DNA of 64,000 nt from assembly GCF_000425785.1 (NCBI RefSeq), contig NZ_AUEC01000005.1:186001-250000 (forward strand), read 5' to 3'. Shown here one piece after another: positions 29,661 through 40,050 of the stretch. Each line of letters opens with the position of its first letter. Position 1 is the first letter of the stretch. The notes under the pieces were generated by a model, which saw only the letters and a program-made list of their open reading frames with translations, had not been told where the DNA came from and ran no database searches. The stretch is from Pseudomonas taiwanensis DSM 21245 (lineage in GTDB: Bacteria > Pseudomonadota > Gammaproteobacteria > Pseudomonadales > Pseudomonadaceae). A program made the translations under genes and the position numbers.

Positions 29661-31118
29661 TCAGAGCAGCACCACGTCGTATTGCTCCTGCGAATACATC
29701 GACTCGACCTGGAAGCGAATGGTTCGACCAATGAACGCTTCCAGCTCGGCCACGTTGCCGGATTCTTCATCGAGCAGACGGTCGACCACCTTCTGGTTGG
29801 CCAGCACACGGTAACCTTCGGCCTGGTAGGCACGGGCCTCACGCAGGATTTCACGGAAAATTTCGTAACAGATCGTCTCTGGGGTTTTCAGCTTGCCCCG
29901 CCCCTGGCAGGCGATGCAGGGCTCGCACAGCACCTGCTCAAGGCTTTCCCGCGTGCGCTTGCGGGTCATCTGCACCAGTCCCAGCTCGGTGATGCCGATG
30001 ATGTTGGTCTTGGCATGGTCGCGCTCGAGCTGCTTTTCCAGGGTACGCAGTACCTGGCGCTGGTGCTCTTCATCCTCCATGTCGATGAAGTCGATGATGA
30101 TGATCCCGCCGATATTGCGCAGGCGCAGTTGCCGGGCAATGGCGGTTGCCGCTTCGAGATTGGTCTTGAAGATGGTCTCTTCGAGGTTGCGATGACCGAC
30201 GAAGGCGCCAGTGTTGACGTCGATGGTGGTCATCGCCTCGGCCGGGTCGACCACCAGGTAACCACCGGACTTGAGCGGCACCTTGCGCTCCAGCGCTCGC
30301 TGGATCTCATCCTCGACGCCATACAGGTCGAAGATCGGTCGCTCGCCCGGGTAGTGCTCAAGGCGGTCGGCAATCTCTGGCATGAGTTCGGCGACGAACT
30401 GCGTGGTTTTTTGGAACGTTTCCCGCGAGTCGATACGGATTTTCTCGATCTTCGGGTTGACCAGGTCGCGCAAGGTACGCAGGGCCAGGCCAAGGTCTTC
30501 GTAGATGACCGTTGGCGCACCGCAAGTCTGTATCTGGCTGCCGATCTGCTCCCACAGCCGGCGCAGGTAACGGATGTCCTGGAGTATTTCCTCGGCGCGC
30601 GCGCCTTCGGCGGCTGTGCGCAGGATGAAGCCCCCGGCGTCCTTGATGTTCTCGCTTGCCATGCAGTCGCTGACCACCTGCTTGAGGCGGTCACGCTCGG
30701 CTTCGTCCTCGATCTTCAGGGAGATACCGACGTGACTGCTGCGGGGCATGTACACCAGGTAGCGCGAGGGAATAGACAACTGGGTCGTCAGGCGCGCGCC
30801 CTTGGTGCCGATGGGGTCTTTGGTCACCTGCACCACCAACGCCTGCCCTTCATGCACCAGGGCGGTGATGCTCTCGACCGCCGAACCTTCGCGCTGAGAA
30901 ATTTCAGAAGCATGGATGAACGCGGCCCGTTCCAGGCCGATGTCGACGAACGCCGCCTGCATGCCTGGCAGCACGCGCACTACCTTGCCTTTGTAGATAT
31001 TGCCAACGATGCCTCGGCGTTGCGTGCGCTCAACGTGCACTTCCTGCAGCACGCCGTTCTCCACCACTGCCACACGTGATTCCATCGGGGTGATGTTGAT
31101 CAGGATCTCTTCACTCAT
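29661..31118 (-). CDS. rng: ribonuclease G
   Basis: RNase G matures the 5' end of 16S rRNA and degrades some mRNAs. The 485-residue protein has an N-terminal S1 domain (about residues 35-125, with GNIYKGKVVRVLPGMQAAFV), the RNase E/G catalytic domain with the Mg-binding Asp segments TIDVNTGAFVG and IIIIDFIDM, and a Zn-link-like CEPCIACQGRG near residue 405. It lacks the long C-terminal scaffold of RNase E. The gene lies after maf and before yhdP. Confidence 0.96.
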   Translation of the reverse strand: MSEEILINITPMESRVAVVENGVLQEVHVERTQRRGIVGNIYKGKVVRVLPGMQAAFVDIGLERAAFIHASEISQREGSAVESITALVHEGQALVVQVTKDPIGTKGARLTTQLSIPSRYLVYMPRSSHVGISLKIEDEAERDRLKQVVSDCMASENIKDAGGFILRTAAEGARAEEILQDIRYLRRLWEQIGSQIQTCGAPTVIYEDLGLALRTLRDLVNPKIEKIRIDSRETFQKTTQFVAELMPEIADRLEHYPGERPIFDLYGVEDEIQRALERKVPLKSGGYLVVDPAEAMTTIDVNTGAFVGHRNLEETIFKTNLEAATAIARQLRLRNIGGIIIIDFIDMEDEEHQRQVLRTLEKQLERDHAKTNIIGITELGLVQMTRKRTRESLEQVLCEPCIACQGRGKLKTPETICYEIFREILREARAYQAEGYRVLANQKVVDRLLDEESGNVAELEAFIGRTIRFQVESMYSQEQYDVVLL

Positions 31119-31172
31119 GGCAGGCTCTCGTCAAAGGTCTTGGCTAATGATGGATGTCGTACGCAGGGCTGG

Positions 31173-31784
31173 CTACTGTGGGTGTGTTACCTCTGGCAAA
31201 AGCCCTGGCACCTGCCAACTGGCAATGCCGAATTGCGCAAGCAGATCGGAAGTCTCGGCGAGCGGCAGGCCAACGACCGAGGAGTAACTGCCGACCAAGG
31301 CGGTAACGAACACCGCGCCCAGTCCCTGTATGGCATACCCACCGGCCTTGTCCAGGGGTTCGCCGCTGGCCCAGTAGCGTTCGGCCTCATCACCGGTAAT
31401 CGGGCGAAAACGCACGCTGCTCGAAACGCACAGACTGAGGCAGCGCTGGCCATCGCTCACGGCGATGCCAGTCAGGACCTGGTGTTCGCGCCCCGACAGG
31501 TCGGCCAGCATGGCCAAGGCATGTTCGCGGTTTTCCGGTTTGCCGAGAATACGACCATCGAGCACCACCGCAGTGTCTGCGCCAAGGGTTACAGCCGGGC
31601 CGTCGACTCTGGCGAAACCGGCCTTGGCCTTGGCCTGGGCCAGGCGCTCGACATAGGCCTCGGCGCTTTCGTGAGGGAGTGGGGTTTCATCGACAGGTGC
31701 GCTGACCGTGGTGAACGGCACGCCGATCTGGGTCAGCAGTTCACGACGGCGTGGCGAGCCCGAGGCCAGGTAAAGCGGAGTCAT
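31173..31784 (-). CDS. maf: Maf-family nucleotide pyrophosphatase (YhdE-like)
   Basis: Maf proteins hydrolyse dTTP, UTP and modified nucleotides, cleaning the pool and slowing septation when overproduced. The 203-residue protein starts with the signature [14 protein letters not shown] and has [17 protein letters not shown] and [10 protein letters not shown], which fits the YhdE (dTTP/UTP) group. It follows mreD by 33 bases. Confidence 0.94.
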   Translation of the reverse strand: MTPLYLASGSPRRRELLTQIGVPFTTVSAPVDETPLPHESAEAYVERLAQAKAKAGFARVDGPAVTLGADTAVVLDGRILGKPENREHALAMLADLSGREHQVLTGIAVSDGQRCLSLCVSSSVRFRPITGDEAERYWASGEPLDKAGGYAIQGLGAVFVTALVGSYSSVVGLPLAETSDLLAQFGIASWQVPGLLPEVTHPQ

Positions 31785-31817
31785 GCGGACATCTCCCTGT
31801 CAGTCGCGGCATCGCCG

Positions 31818-32309
31818 TCAGTTTATGTGCAATCGGCGGCGCAAGTCGCGCAGGGCGAAGCTGACCCAAGGCCATAGCAAGGCACTGATCACCGCCGACC
31901 ACACCAACGCCAGGGTCGGCAGGCGGTTGCCGGTGAGCGCACTGAGCCATAGCTGGATCAATTGGGCGATACCGAAGATCACCAGAATCACAAGGCTCTG
32001 CTGCCACATGGGGAACATGCGCAGGCGTTGCTGCAGGGACAATACCAGGAAGGTGATCAGGGTCAGAATGAGGGCGTTTTGCCCCAGCAAGGTACCATAG
32101 AGCACATCCTCGGCCAGGCCGAGCAGGAAAGCCGTGGTCATGCCGACCTTGTTCGGCACCATGAGGGTCCAGAACGACACCAGCAGTGCCAGCCACATGG
32201 GCCGGAACACTTCCAGGAACTGAGGCATCGGCGAGACGCTCAGCAGCAGACCGATGACGAATGTCAGCCAGATCACCCACCCGTTGTTACGGCGCGAAGC
32301 TGCCATCAT
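31818..32309 (-). CDS. mreD: rod shape-determining protein MreD
   Basis: MreD is an integral inner-membrane protein of the Rod complex. The 163-residue product has about five hydrophobic segments, including WVIWLTFVIGLLLSVSPMP and FLLGLAEDVLYGTLLGQ, the latter carrying the G-L-x-D-x3-G-x2-G pattern kept in the family. Two adjacent ATGs (32309, 32306) overlap the mreC stop; GGAG lies 4 or 7 bases upstream. Confidence 0.93.
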   Translation of the reverse strand: MMAASRRNNGWVIWLTFVIGLLLSVSPMPQFLEVFRPMWLALLVSFWTLMVPNKVGMTTAFLLGLAEDVLYGTLLGQNALILTLITFLVLSLQQRLRMFPMWQQSLVILVIFGIAQLIQLWLSALTGNRLPTLALVWSAVISALLWPWVSFALRDLRRRLHIN

Positions 32310-33361
32310 GGTCTCCGGTGTTGAGCCGGCGCGGCAGGCGCGGCGGTTGGGGTAGAGGGCGCGGCCGTCGGGGTCGGCGCTGGCGTGGCCGGTACGGCGG
32401 GAGCAGTGCCGGCAGGGGCGGCGCCGCTGGCCGGGGCAGCGTGATCGGCGGGTGCAGCTGGCTGGCCACTGGCCGGAGCGCCCTTGCGGTCGGCTTCTTC
32501 CTGGGCGATGGCGGCGTCGGTGGCACGCTGCTCCGGGCTGCGTCGATCGCTGAACACCAGCAGCATATAGCGGCTGCGGTTAAGGGCGGCGGTTGGAATC
32601 GCGCGCACGATGGCGAACGGCTGGCCCGAGTCATGGATCACTTCGTTGACCGTGGCCACCGGGTAGCCGGCCGGGAAGCGTTGCCCCATACCGGAACTGA
32701 CCAGCAAGTCGCCTTCCTTGATGTCGGCAGTGTCTGCCACGTGGCGCAACTCCAGGCGCTCGGGGTTACCCGTGCCGCTGGCGATGGCGCGCAGGCCGTT
32801 GCGGTTGACCTGCACCGGAATGCTATGGGTGGTGTCGGTCAGCAGCAGCACCCGTGAGGTGTAGGGCATCAGTTCGACCACCTGGCCCATCAGGCCACGG
32901 GCATCGAGTACCGGCTGGCCAAGAAACACACCATCACGCTCGCCCTTGTTGATCAGGATGCGATGGGTGAACGGGTTGGGGTCGACACCGATCAGCTCGG
33001 CCACCTCGACCTTTTCATTGACCAGGGCCGAGGAGTTCAGCAGCTCACGCAGGCGCACGTTCTGCTCGGTGAGGGCCGCCAGCTTTTGCAGGCGCCCCTG
33101 CAACAGCAGGGCCTCGGTCTTGAGCTTTTCGTTTTCCGCGATCAGTTCGGTGCGGCTGCCGAACTGGCCGGCCACGCCTTGCCACAGGCGCTGCGGCAGG
33201 TCAGTGACCCAGTAGGATTCCATCAGCACCAGGCCCATCTGGCTGCGGACTGGCTTGAGCACGTCGAAACGTGCGTCGACCACCATCAGCGCGACGGACA
33301 GCACTACGAGTACCAGTAGGCGAACGCCCAACGAGGGGCCCTTGGAGAAAAGCGGTTTAAT
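32306..33361 (-). CDS. mreC: rod shape-determining protein MreC, probable ATT start
   Basis: MreC is the bitopic scaffold that activates PBP2-RodA in cell elongation. It has a transmembrane helix (LLVLVVLSVALMVVDARF), a coiled coil (about residues 70-110), two beta domains and a long Pro/Ala-rich tail. The only ATG/GTG/TTG start in frame is a TTG at 33329-33331, which leaves four residues before the helix. Ten codons earlier an ATT at 33359-33361 gives (M)KPLFSKGPSLGVRL, which lines up with the E. coli N-terminus MKPIFSRGPSLQIRL and has AGGA seven bases upstream. I therefore choose ATT, giving 351 residues. An in-frame TGA lies nine codons before it. Confidence 0.93.
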   Translation of the reverse strand: MKPLFSKGPSLGVRLLVLVVLSVALMVVDARFDVLKPVRSQMGLVLMESYWVTDLPQRLWQGVAGQFGSRTELIAENEKLKTEALLLQGRLQKLAALTEQNVRLRELLNSSALVNEKVEVAELIGVDPNPFTHRILINKGERDGVFLGQPVLDARGLMGQVVELMPYTSRVLLLTDTTHSIPVQVNRNGLRAIASGTGNPERLELRHVADTADIKEGDLLVSSGMGQRFPAGYPVATVNEVIHDSGQPFAIVRAIPTAALNRSRYMLLVFSDRRSPEQRATDAAIAQEEADRKGAPASGQPAAPADHAAPASGAAPAGTAPAVPATPAPTPTAAPSTPTAAPAAPAQHRRP

Positions 33362-33468
33362 GGGCCGTTCCTCGTGGACGACTCAGGAGGTCATTGGACA
33401 TGGGACAACGCACCAGCCTGGTTGCGGGTTGACGGAAACGACGCCCGGATGGACGCCTGCCCAGCGCA

Positions 33469-33497
33469 TACAGGTAGCACTGCTCGTGCTACCTGTA
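33469..33497. other. perfect 12-bp hairpin between mreB and mreC
   Basis: TACAGGTAGCAC (33469-33480) and GTGCTACCTGTA (33486-33497) form a perfect 12-bp stem around TGCTC, 31 bases past the mreB stop and about 108 before the mreC start on the minus strand. No U tract follows it, so it is more likely an RNA stabiliser, processing site or partial terminator than a full intrinsic terminator. Confidence 0.6.
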
Positions 33498-33527
33498 AAC
33501 CGGGCGCTCAGAAGCAGCGGGTGGGAA

Positions 33528-34724
<1,197 letters not shown>

Positions 34725-34768
34725 TCACCACGGACCTCATTCCGTTCTTAGTTTTTCTGGAGATCCCC

Positions 34769-35056
34769 ATGGCGCTTCAACGCTGCGACGTGGAAAAGAT
34801 CGCCCATCTGGCCCGTCTGGGGCTGAATGAAGGCGAACTGCCACGCATTACCGATGCCTTGAACAGTATTCTCGGGCTGGTCGACCAGATGCAAGCGGTC
34901 GATACCAGCGGCATCGAACCCTTGGCCCACCCACTGGAAGCCAGCCAACGCCTGCGCCCTGACCAAGTCACCGAGCGCAATCAGCGCGACGCCTATCAGG
35001 CCATCGCACCGGCGACCGAAAGCGGTCTGTACCTGGTTCCAAAAGTCATCGAGTAA
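34769..35056 (+). CDS. gatC: Asp-tRNA(Asn)/Glu-tRNA(Gln) amidotransferase subunit C
   Basis: GatC is the small 95-residue subunit that wraps around and stabilises GatA and GatB. It begins [19 protein letters not shown] and has [20 protein letters not shown], the family pattern. GGAG lies seven bases before the ATG; a longer frame from 34718 is less likely. It opens gatCAB, 15 bases before gatA. Confidence 0.95.
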   Translation: MALQRCDVEKIAHLARLGLNEGELPRITDALNSILGLVDQMQAVDTSGIEPLAHPLEASQRLRPDQVTERNQRDAYQAIAPATESGLYLVPKVIE

Positions 35057-35071
35057 GGGAAAGAGCCTGCC

Positions 35072-36523
35072 ATGCATCAATTGACCCTGGCCGAGATCGC
35101 CCGCGGACTCGCCGACAAGTCGTTTTCCTCCGAAGAGCTGACCGGCGCCCTGTTGGCGCGCATCAAGCAGCTCGACCCGCAGATCAACAGCTTCATCAGC
35201 GTCACCGAGGACCTGGCCCTGACCCAGGCCCGTGCTGCCGACGCCCGTCGCGCCGCCGGCGAGAACGGCGCCCTGCTCGGCGCACCGATCGCCCACAAGG
35301 ACCTGTTCTGCACCAACGGCATCCGCACCAGCTGCGGCTCGAAGATGCTCGACAACTTCAAGGCGCCCTACGACGCCACCGTGGTCGCCAAACTGGCCGA
35401 AGCCGGCATGGTCACCCTGGGCAAGACCAACATGGACGAATTCGCCATGGGCTCGGCCAACGAGTCCAGCCACTACGGCCCGGTGAAAAATCCATGGAAC
35501 CTTGAACACGTTCCCGGCGGCTCGTCCGGCGGTTCCGCCGCAGCGGTGGCCGCACGCCTACTGCCGGCCACTACCGGCACCGACACCGGCGGCTCGATCC
35601 GTCAGCCAGCGGCGCTGACCAACCTCACCGGCCTGAAACCGACCTATGGCCGTGTTTCGCGCTGGGGCATGATCGCCTACGCCTCGAGCCTCGACCAGGG
35701 CGGCCCACTGGCCCGCACCGCCGAGGACTGCGCCCTGCTGCTGCAAGGCATGGCCGGCTTCGACGCCAAGGACTCCACCAGCATCGAAGAGCCGGTGCCG
35801 GACTACAGCGCCAACCTGAACGCCTCGCTGCAAGGTCTGCGCATCGGCCTGCCGAAGGAATACTTCGGTGCCGGCCTCGACCCGCGCATCGCCGACCTGG
35901 TCCAGGCCAGCGTCAAGGAGCTGGAAAAGCTCGGCGCGGTGGTCAAGGAAATCAGCCTGCCGAACATGCAGCACGCCATCCCGGCGTACTACGTGATCGC
36001 GCCAGCCGAAGCCTCCTCCAACCTGTCGCGTTTCGATGGCGTGCGCTTCGGCTACCGCTGCGAGAACCCGAAAGACCTGACCGACCTGTACAAGCGTTCC
36101 CGTGGCGAAGGCTTCGGCGCCGAAGTCCAGCGCCGCATCATGGTCGGCACCTACGCCCTGTCGGCCGGCTACTACGACGCCTACTACGTCAAGGCGCAGC
36201 AGATCCGTCGCCTGATCAAGAATGACTTCATGGCCGCGTTCAACGACGTCGACCTGATCCTCGGCCCGACCACGCCGAACCCGGCCTGGAAGCTCGGCGC
36301 CAAGAGCAACGACCCGGTCGCCGCCTACCTTGAGGACGTCTACACCATCACCGCCAACCTGGCGGGCCTGCCGGGCTTGTCGATGCCGGCCGGTTTCGTC
36401 GATGGCCTGCCGGTCGGCGTACAACTGCTGGCTCCCTATTTCCAGGAAGGCCGCCTGCTCAACGTCGCGCACCGCTACCAGCAAGTCACCGACTGGCACA
36501 CCCGCGCCCCCAACGGCTTCTGA
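35072..36523 (+). CDS. gatA: Asp-tRNA(Asn)/Glu-tRNA(Gln) amidotransferase subunit A
   Basis: GatA is the glutaminase subunit that supplies ammonia for transamidation of mischarged tRNA. The 483-residue amidase-signature protein has the Ser-cisSer-Lys triad: Lys76 (APIAHKDLF), Ser151 ([13 protein letters not shown]) and Ser175 ([12 protein letters not shown]). It lies between gatC and gatB. The presence of the whole GatCAB set means Asn- and/or Gln-tRNA can be made by the indirect route. Confidence 0.97.
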   Translation: MHQLTLAEIARGLADKSFSSEELTGALLARIKQLDPQINSFISVTEDLALTQARAADARRAAGENGALLGAPIAHKDLFCTNGIRTSCGSKMLDNFKAPYDATVVAKLAEAGMVTLGKTNMDEFAMGSANESSHYGPVKNPWNLEHVPGGSSGGSAAAVAARLLPATTGTDTGGSIRQPAALTNLTGLKPTYGRVSRWGMIAYASSLDQGGPLARTAEDCALLLQGMAGFDAKDSTSIEEPVPDYSANLNASLQGLRIGLPKEYFGAGLDPRIADLVQASVKELEKLGAVVKEISLPNMQHAIPAYYVIAPAEASSNLSRFDGVRFGYRCENPKDLTDLYKRSRGEGFGAEVQRRIMVGTYALSAGYYDAYYVKAQQIRRLIKNDFMAAFNDVDLILGPTTPNPAWKLGAKSNDPVAAYLEDVYTITANLAGLPGLSMPAGFVDGLPVGVQLLAPYFQEGRLLNVAHRYQQVTDWHTRAPNGF

Positions 36524-36534
36524 GGAACTGACAC

Positions 36535-37980
36535 ATGCAATGGGAAGTTGTGATCGGGCTGGAGATTCATACCCAGCTGGCCACCCAGTCGAAGATTTTC
36601 TCCGGCAGCGCCACCACCTTCGGTTCCGAGCCGAACACCCAGGCCAGCCTGGTTGACCTGGGGATGCCCGGCGTACTGCCGGTGCTCAACCAGGAAGCCG
36701 TGCGCATGGCCTGCATGTTCGGCCTGGCGATCGACGCCGAGATCGGCAAGCGCAACGTGTTCGCGCGCAAGAACTACTTCTACCCCGACCTGCCCAAGGG
36801 TTATCAGATCAGCCAGATGGACCTGCCGATCGTCGGCAAGGGGCACCTGGACATCGCCCTGGAAGACGGCACCATCAAGCGTATCGGCATTACCCGTGCG
36901 CACCTGGAAGAAGACGCCGGCAAGAGCCTGCACGAAGATTTCAGCGGCTCCACCGGCATCGACCTGAACCGCGCCGGCACACCGCTGCTGGAAATCGTCT
37001 CCGAGCCAGACATGCGCAGCGCCAAGGAAGCCGTCGCCTACGTCAAGGCGATCCATGCTCTGGTGCGCTACTTGGGCATCTGCGACGGCAACATGGCCGA
37101 AGGTTCGCTGCGCTGCGACTGCAACGTGTCGGTGCGCCCGAAAGGTCAGACCGAGTTCGGCACCCGCTGCGAGATCAAGAACGTCAACTCGTTCCGCTTC
37201 ATCGAACGCGCGATCAACAGCGAGATCCAGCGCCAGATCGACCTGATCGAGGACGGCGGCAAGGTGGTCCAGGAAACTCGCCTGTACGACCCGAACAAGG
37301 ACGAGACCCGCTCCATGCGCAGCAAGGAGGAAGCCAACGACTACCGTTACTTCCCCGACCCAGACCTGCTGCCAGTGGTCATCGAGGACAGTTTCCTGGA
37401 AACCGTTCGCGCCGGCCTGCCGGAACTGCCACAGCAAAAGGTCGAGCGCTTCCAGAGCCAATACGGCCTGTCTGCGTACGATGCCAACGTGCTGGCCTCC
37501 AGCCGTGAGCAAGCCGACTACTTCGAAGAAGTGGCACGCGTTGGTGGCGATGCCAAGCTGGCCGCCAACTGGGTCATGGTCGAACTGGGCAGCCTGCTGA
37601 ACAAGCTTGGCGTGGAAATCGACCAGTCCCCGGTCAGCGCCGCGCAACTGGGTGGCATGCTGCTGCGTATTCGCGACAACACCATCAGCGGCAAGATCGC
37701 CAAGACTGTGTTCGAAGCGATGGCCGCCGGTGAAGGCGATGCCGATGCCATCATCGAGAGCAAAGGCCTCAAGCAGGTCACCGACACCGGCGCTATCGAC
37801 AAGATGCTCGACGAGATGCTGGCAGCCAATGCCGAGCAGGTCGAACAGTACCGCGCCGCCGACGAGGCCAAGCGCGGCAAGATGTTCGGCTTCTTCGTCG
37901 GCCAGGCGATGAAGGCGTCCAAGGGCAAGGCCAACCCTGGGCAAGTGAACCAATTGCTCAAAGCCAAGCTCGAAGGGTGA
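36535..37980 (+). CDS. gatB: Asp-tRNA(Asn)/Glu-tRNA(Gln) amidotransferase subunit B
   Basis: GatB binds the mischarged tRNA and carries out its activation and amidation. The 481-residue protein starts [20 protein letters not shown] and has [19 protein letters not shown] and [10 protein letters not shown], with the C-terminal YqeY-like tRNA-binding domain (about residues 410-481). It follows gatA by 11 bases and ends the operon. Confidence 0.97.
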   Translation: MQWEVVIGLEIHTQLATQSKIFSGSATTFGSEPNTQASLVDLGMPGVLPVLNQEAVRMACMFGLAIDAEIGKRNVFARKNYFYPDLPKGYQISQMDLPIVGKGHLDIALEDGTIKRIGITRAHLEEDAGKSLHEDFSGSTGIDLNRAGTPLLEIVSEPDMRSAKEAVAYVKAIHALVRYLGICDGNMAEGSLRCDCNVSVRPKGQTEFGTRCEIKNVNSFRFIERAINSEIQRQIDLIEDGGKVVQETRLYDPNKDETRSMRSKEEANDYRYFPDPDLLPVVIEDSFLETVRAGLPELPQQKVERFQSQYGLSAYDANVLASSREQADYFEEVARVGGDAKLAANWVMVELGSLLNKLGVEIDQSPVSAAQLGGMLLRIRDNTISGKIAKTVFEAMAAGEGDADAIIESKGLKQVTDTGAIDKMLDEMLAANAEQVEQYRAADEAKRGKMFGFFVGQAMKASKGKANPGQVNQLLKAKLEG

Positions 37981-38118
37981 TTGTTTTCCCCCTGTAGCCT
38001 GCGAGGGCCTGGCCCTCGTTCGCAGGTAAACCCGCTCCCACAGGACCGCGCCACGCTCAAGGGCAGCGCGCCCCTGGGGAGCGGCCCCACCGGCGAATGT
38101 AGCACCGGAGCATCCGAC
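37981..38118. other. gatB-rlpA spacer with GC-rich palindrome
   Basis: The 138 bases hold the dyad CGAGGGCCTGGCCCTCG at 38002-38018 inside a larger TGCGAGG...TTCGCA stem, followed by a partial repeat AAACCCGCTCCCACAGG (38028-38044). There is no U tract; this is probably a degraded intergenic repeat that may also end gatCAB transcripts. Confidence 0.5.
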
Positions 38119-38493
38119 TTGCTAAAACGATCCCTCGGCACCCTCGCTCTCTTCTCCGTCCTGGCCGGCTGCGCCAGCCACGACATTGACCCCAGCGGTT
38201 ACGATAAGACCGGCACCGCCTCCTATTACGGCGCTCGCCACCACGGCAAGCGCACCGCCAGCGGCGAACCTTTCAACCAGCATGGCCTCACCGCCGCCCA
38301 CCGTAGCCTGCCCTTCGGCAGCCGCGTTCTGGTCACCAACCTGGCCAACCAACGCAGTGTGGTTGTGCGAATCAACGACCGTGGCCCGCACACGCGCGGC
38401 CGCCTGATCGACCTTTCACGTGCCGCCGCAGAAAAAATCGGCATGCTCCGTAGCGGAACGGCGCGAGTCCGGGTACAAGGTCTGAGCGACTGA
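38119..38493 (+). CDS. RlpA-like septal ring lipoprotein (no SPOR domain)
   Basis: A 124-residue lipoprotein: signal peptide with lipobox VLAGC, then a double-psi beta-barrel domain ([54 protein letters not shown]). RlpA proteins are lytic transglycosylases acting on stripped glycan strands; the catalytic Asp of the INDRGP loop is kept. Unlike full RlpA it has no C-terminal SPOR domain, so septal targeting by denuded glycan binding is not expected. The start is a TTG at 38119 with CGGAG eight bases upstream; a frame to 37981 runs through the repeat and has no signal peptide. Confidence 0.82.
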   Translation: MLKRSLGTLALFSVLAGCASHDIDPSGYDKTGTASYYGARHHGKRTASGEPFNQHGLTAAHRSLPFGSRVLVTNLANQRSVVVRINDRGPHTRGRLIDLSRAAAEKIGMLRSGTARVRVQGLSD

Positions 38494-38512
38494 CTCGACT
38501 GGAGCCTCGACC

Positions 38513-39598
38513 ATTTTCGACCTGGCCACCCTCCCCACCTTCAGCCTGCTGCAACTGGGCCTGGCCCTGCTATTGCTGATCGGCGGTGCCGAACTGATGG
38601 TGCGCGCCGCCCTGCGCCTGGCCCAACGCCTGCATGTGCGGCCGCTGATCATCGGCTTGAGCCTGGTGGCTTTCGGCAGCACCGCACCGCAACTGACGGT
38701 GAGCCTGCAAGCTGCCTATCAGGGCGCCCCGGACGTCGCCGTGGGCAGCGTGATCGGCAGCAACATTTTCAACGTGCTGGTCATTCTTGGCCTGGCGGCA
38801 CTGATCATCCCCTTGCGGGTATCACGCCAACTGGTGCGCCTGGACATTCCGCTGATGATCGCCGCCAGCGCCTTGGTCTACGCGCTTGCAGCCAATGGTT
38901 ACCTAGGCCGCCTGGAAGGGGGCCTGTTGCTCTTCGGCCTGGCGGGCTACCTGGCCATGCTCTGGCACCAGTCCCGCCACTATGCCCGCACCTACCCCGC
39001 GCCCAGCGTGGCCACGATCAGCACCCGGCGCTTCTGGTTTACCGTGACGCTGCAGATCCTGTTGGGCCTGGGCCTACTGAGCCTGGCCGGCCACTTGATG
39101 CTGGAAGCTGCCGTCGAAGTCGCCACCGACCTGGGACTGTCCGAACGCATCATCGGGCTCACCGTGGTGGCCGTGTGCACCTCCCTGCCAGAACTGGCCA
39201 CCGCAATGATCGCCGCCTTGCGCGGCGAACGGGAAATCGCCGTGGGCACGGTCGTCGGCAGCAATCTGTTCAACCTGCTCGCGGTGCTCGGCCTGACCGC
39301 GACGATTGCCCCCGAGCCGCTTTCGATCTCGCCCAACGCCCTGGCCTTCGACCTGCCCGTGATGCTGGGCGTCGCAGCCCTGAGTCTGCCGGTGTTCTAT
39401 TCCGGCTACCGGATCACCCGCGCCGAGGGCCTGGTGTTCCTGTGCCTGTACCTGGCCTATGGCCTGCACGTGGTGGCGTTCACCACAGGCATGCCACTGG
39501 CCGGCCGCCTGGAACGGCTGATGCTGTTCTATGTCTTGCCGGTGCTGGGCGTGGTGCTGCTGTACACCACGTTGCGCGCCTGGCGTCGCCAACACTAA
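38513..39598 (+). CDS. calcium/sodium antiporter (YrbG family), probable ATT start
   Basis: A CaCA-superfamily exchanger with two inverted repeats. Repeat one has GLSLVAFGSTAPQLTVSL and GSVIGSNIFNVLVILGL; repeat two has LTVVAVCTSLPELATAMIAA and GTVVGSNLFNLLAVLGL, the alpha motifs that bind the cation. In repeat one the usual Glu of the T-S-x-P-E motif is Gln (STAPQL). A TTG at 38573 would cut the first membrane helix in half. The ATT at 38513-38515, with GGAG eight bases upstream, gives (M)FDLATLPTFSLLQLGLALLL and a full first helix, for 361 residues. No ATG, GTG or TTG lies between it and the upstream TGA. CTG codons further in are a weaker alternative. Confidence 0.85.
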   Translation: MFDLATLPTFSLLQLGLALLLLIGGAELMVRAALRLAQRLHVRPLIIGLSLVAFGSTAPQLTVSLQAAYQGAPDVAVGSVIGSNIFNVLVILGLAALIIPLRVSRQLVRLDIPLMIAASALVYALAANGYLGRLEGGLLLFGLAGYLAMLWHQSRHYARTYPAPSVATISTRRFWFTVTLQILLGLGLLSLAGHLMLEAAVEVATDLGLSERIIGLTVVAVCTSLPELATAMIAALRGEREIAVGTVVGSNLFNLLAVLGLTATIAPEPLSISPNALAFDLPVMLGVAALSLPVFYSGYRITRAEGLVFLCLYLAYGLHVVAFTTGMPLAGRLERLMLFYVLPVLGVVLLYTTLRAWRRQH

Positions 39599-39608
39599 GG
39601 AAAACAAC

Positions 39609-39980
39609 ATGGCCGAACACAACACCGGCGAACAGATTCGCCGCCAGGTGATGGGGGATGCATTCGTCGACCGCGCCCTGAACAACGCCACCGACTTTAC
39701 CCAACCGCTGCAGGACTTCGTCAACCAACACGCCTGGGGCAGTGTCTGGGCTCGCGACGGGTTGCCGTTGAAGACCCGCAGCCTGATCACCCTGGCGACC
39801 CTGACGGCACTCAAGTGCCCGCAAGAGCTCAAGGGGCATGTGCGCGGGGCCTTGAACAATGGCTGTACGGTGGAGGAGATCCGCGAGGCGTTGCTGCATT
39901 GCGCAGTGTATGCCGGAGTACCCGCGGCGATCGATGCCTTCAGGGCAGCCCAGGAAGTAATCGACACCCACCAGGGTTGA
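39609..39980 (+). CDS. carboxymuconolactone decarboxylase family protein
   Basis: A 123-residue protein of the CMD/AhpD superfamily, closest in pattern to 4-carboxymuconolactone decarboxylase (PcaC): ARDGLPLKTRSLITLATLTA, ELKGHVRGALNNGCTVEEIR and LHCAVYAGVPAAIDAF. It does not have the CxxC of AhpD peroxidase-type proteins. There are no other protocatechuate genes nearby, so a role in aromatic breakdown is not supported by context. It starts 10 bases after the antiporter gene behind TAAGGA and may be co-transcribed with it. Confidence 0.88.
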   Translation: MAEHNTGEQIRRQVMGDAFVDRALNNATDFTQPLQDFVNQHAWGSVWARDGLPLKTRSLITLATLTALKCPQELKGHVRGALNNGCTVEEIREALLHCAVYAGVPAAIDAFRAAQEVIDTHQG

Positions 39981-39996
39981 ACGATATATCGCCGTC

Positions 39997-40035
39997 ACGC
40001 CGGCTCCCAACGTGCAGGAGCCGACGTGCCGGCGA
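39997..40035. repeat. REP-like palindrome
   Basis: GCCGGCTCC and GGAGCCG-ACGT-GCCGGC form an imperfect inverted repeat in the 70-base gap between the convergent CMD gene and the amino-acid permease gene. Confidence 0.6.
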
Positions 40036-40050
40036 TAACGCCAGACCGTC

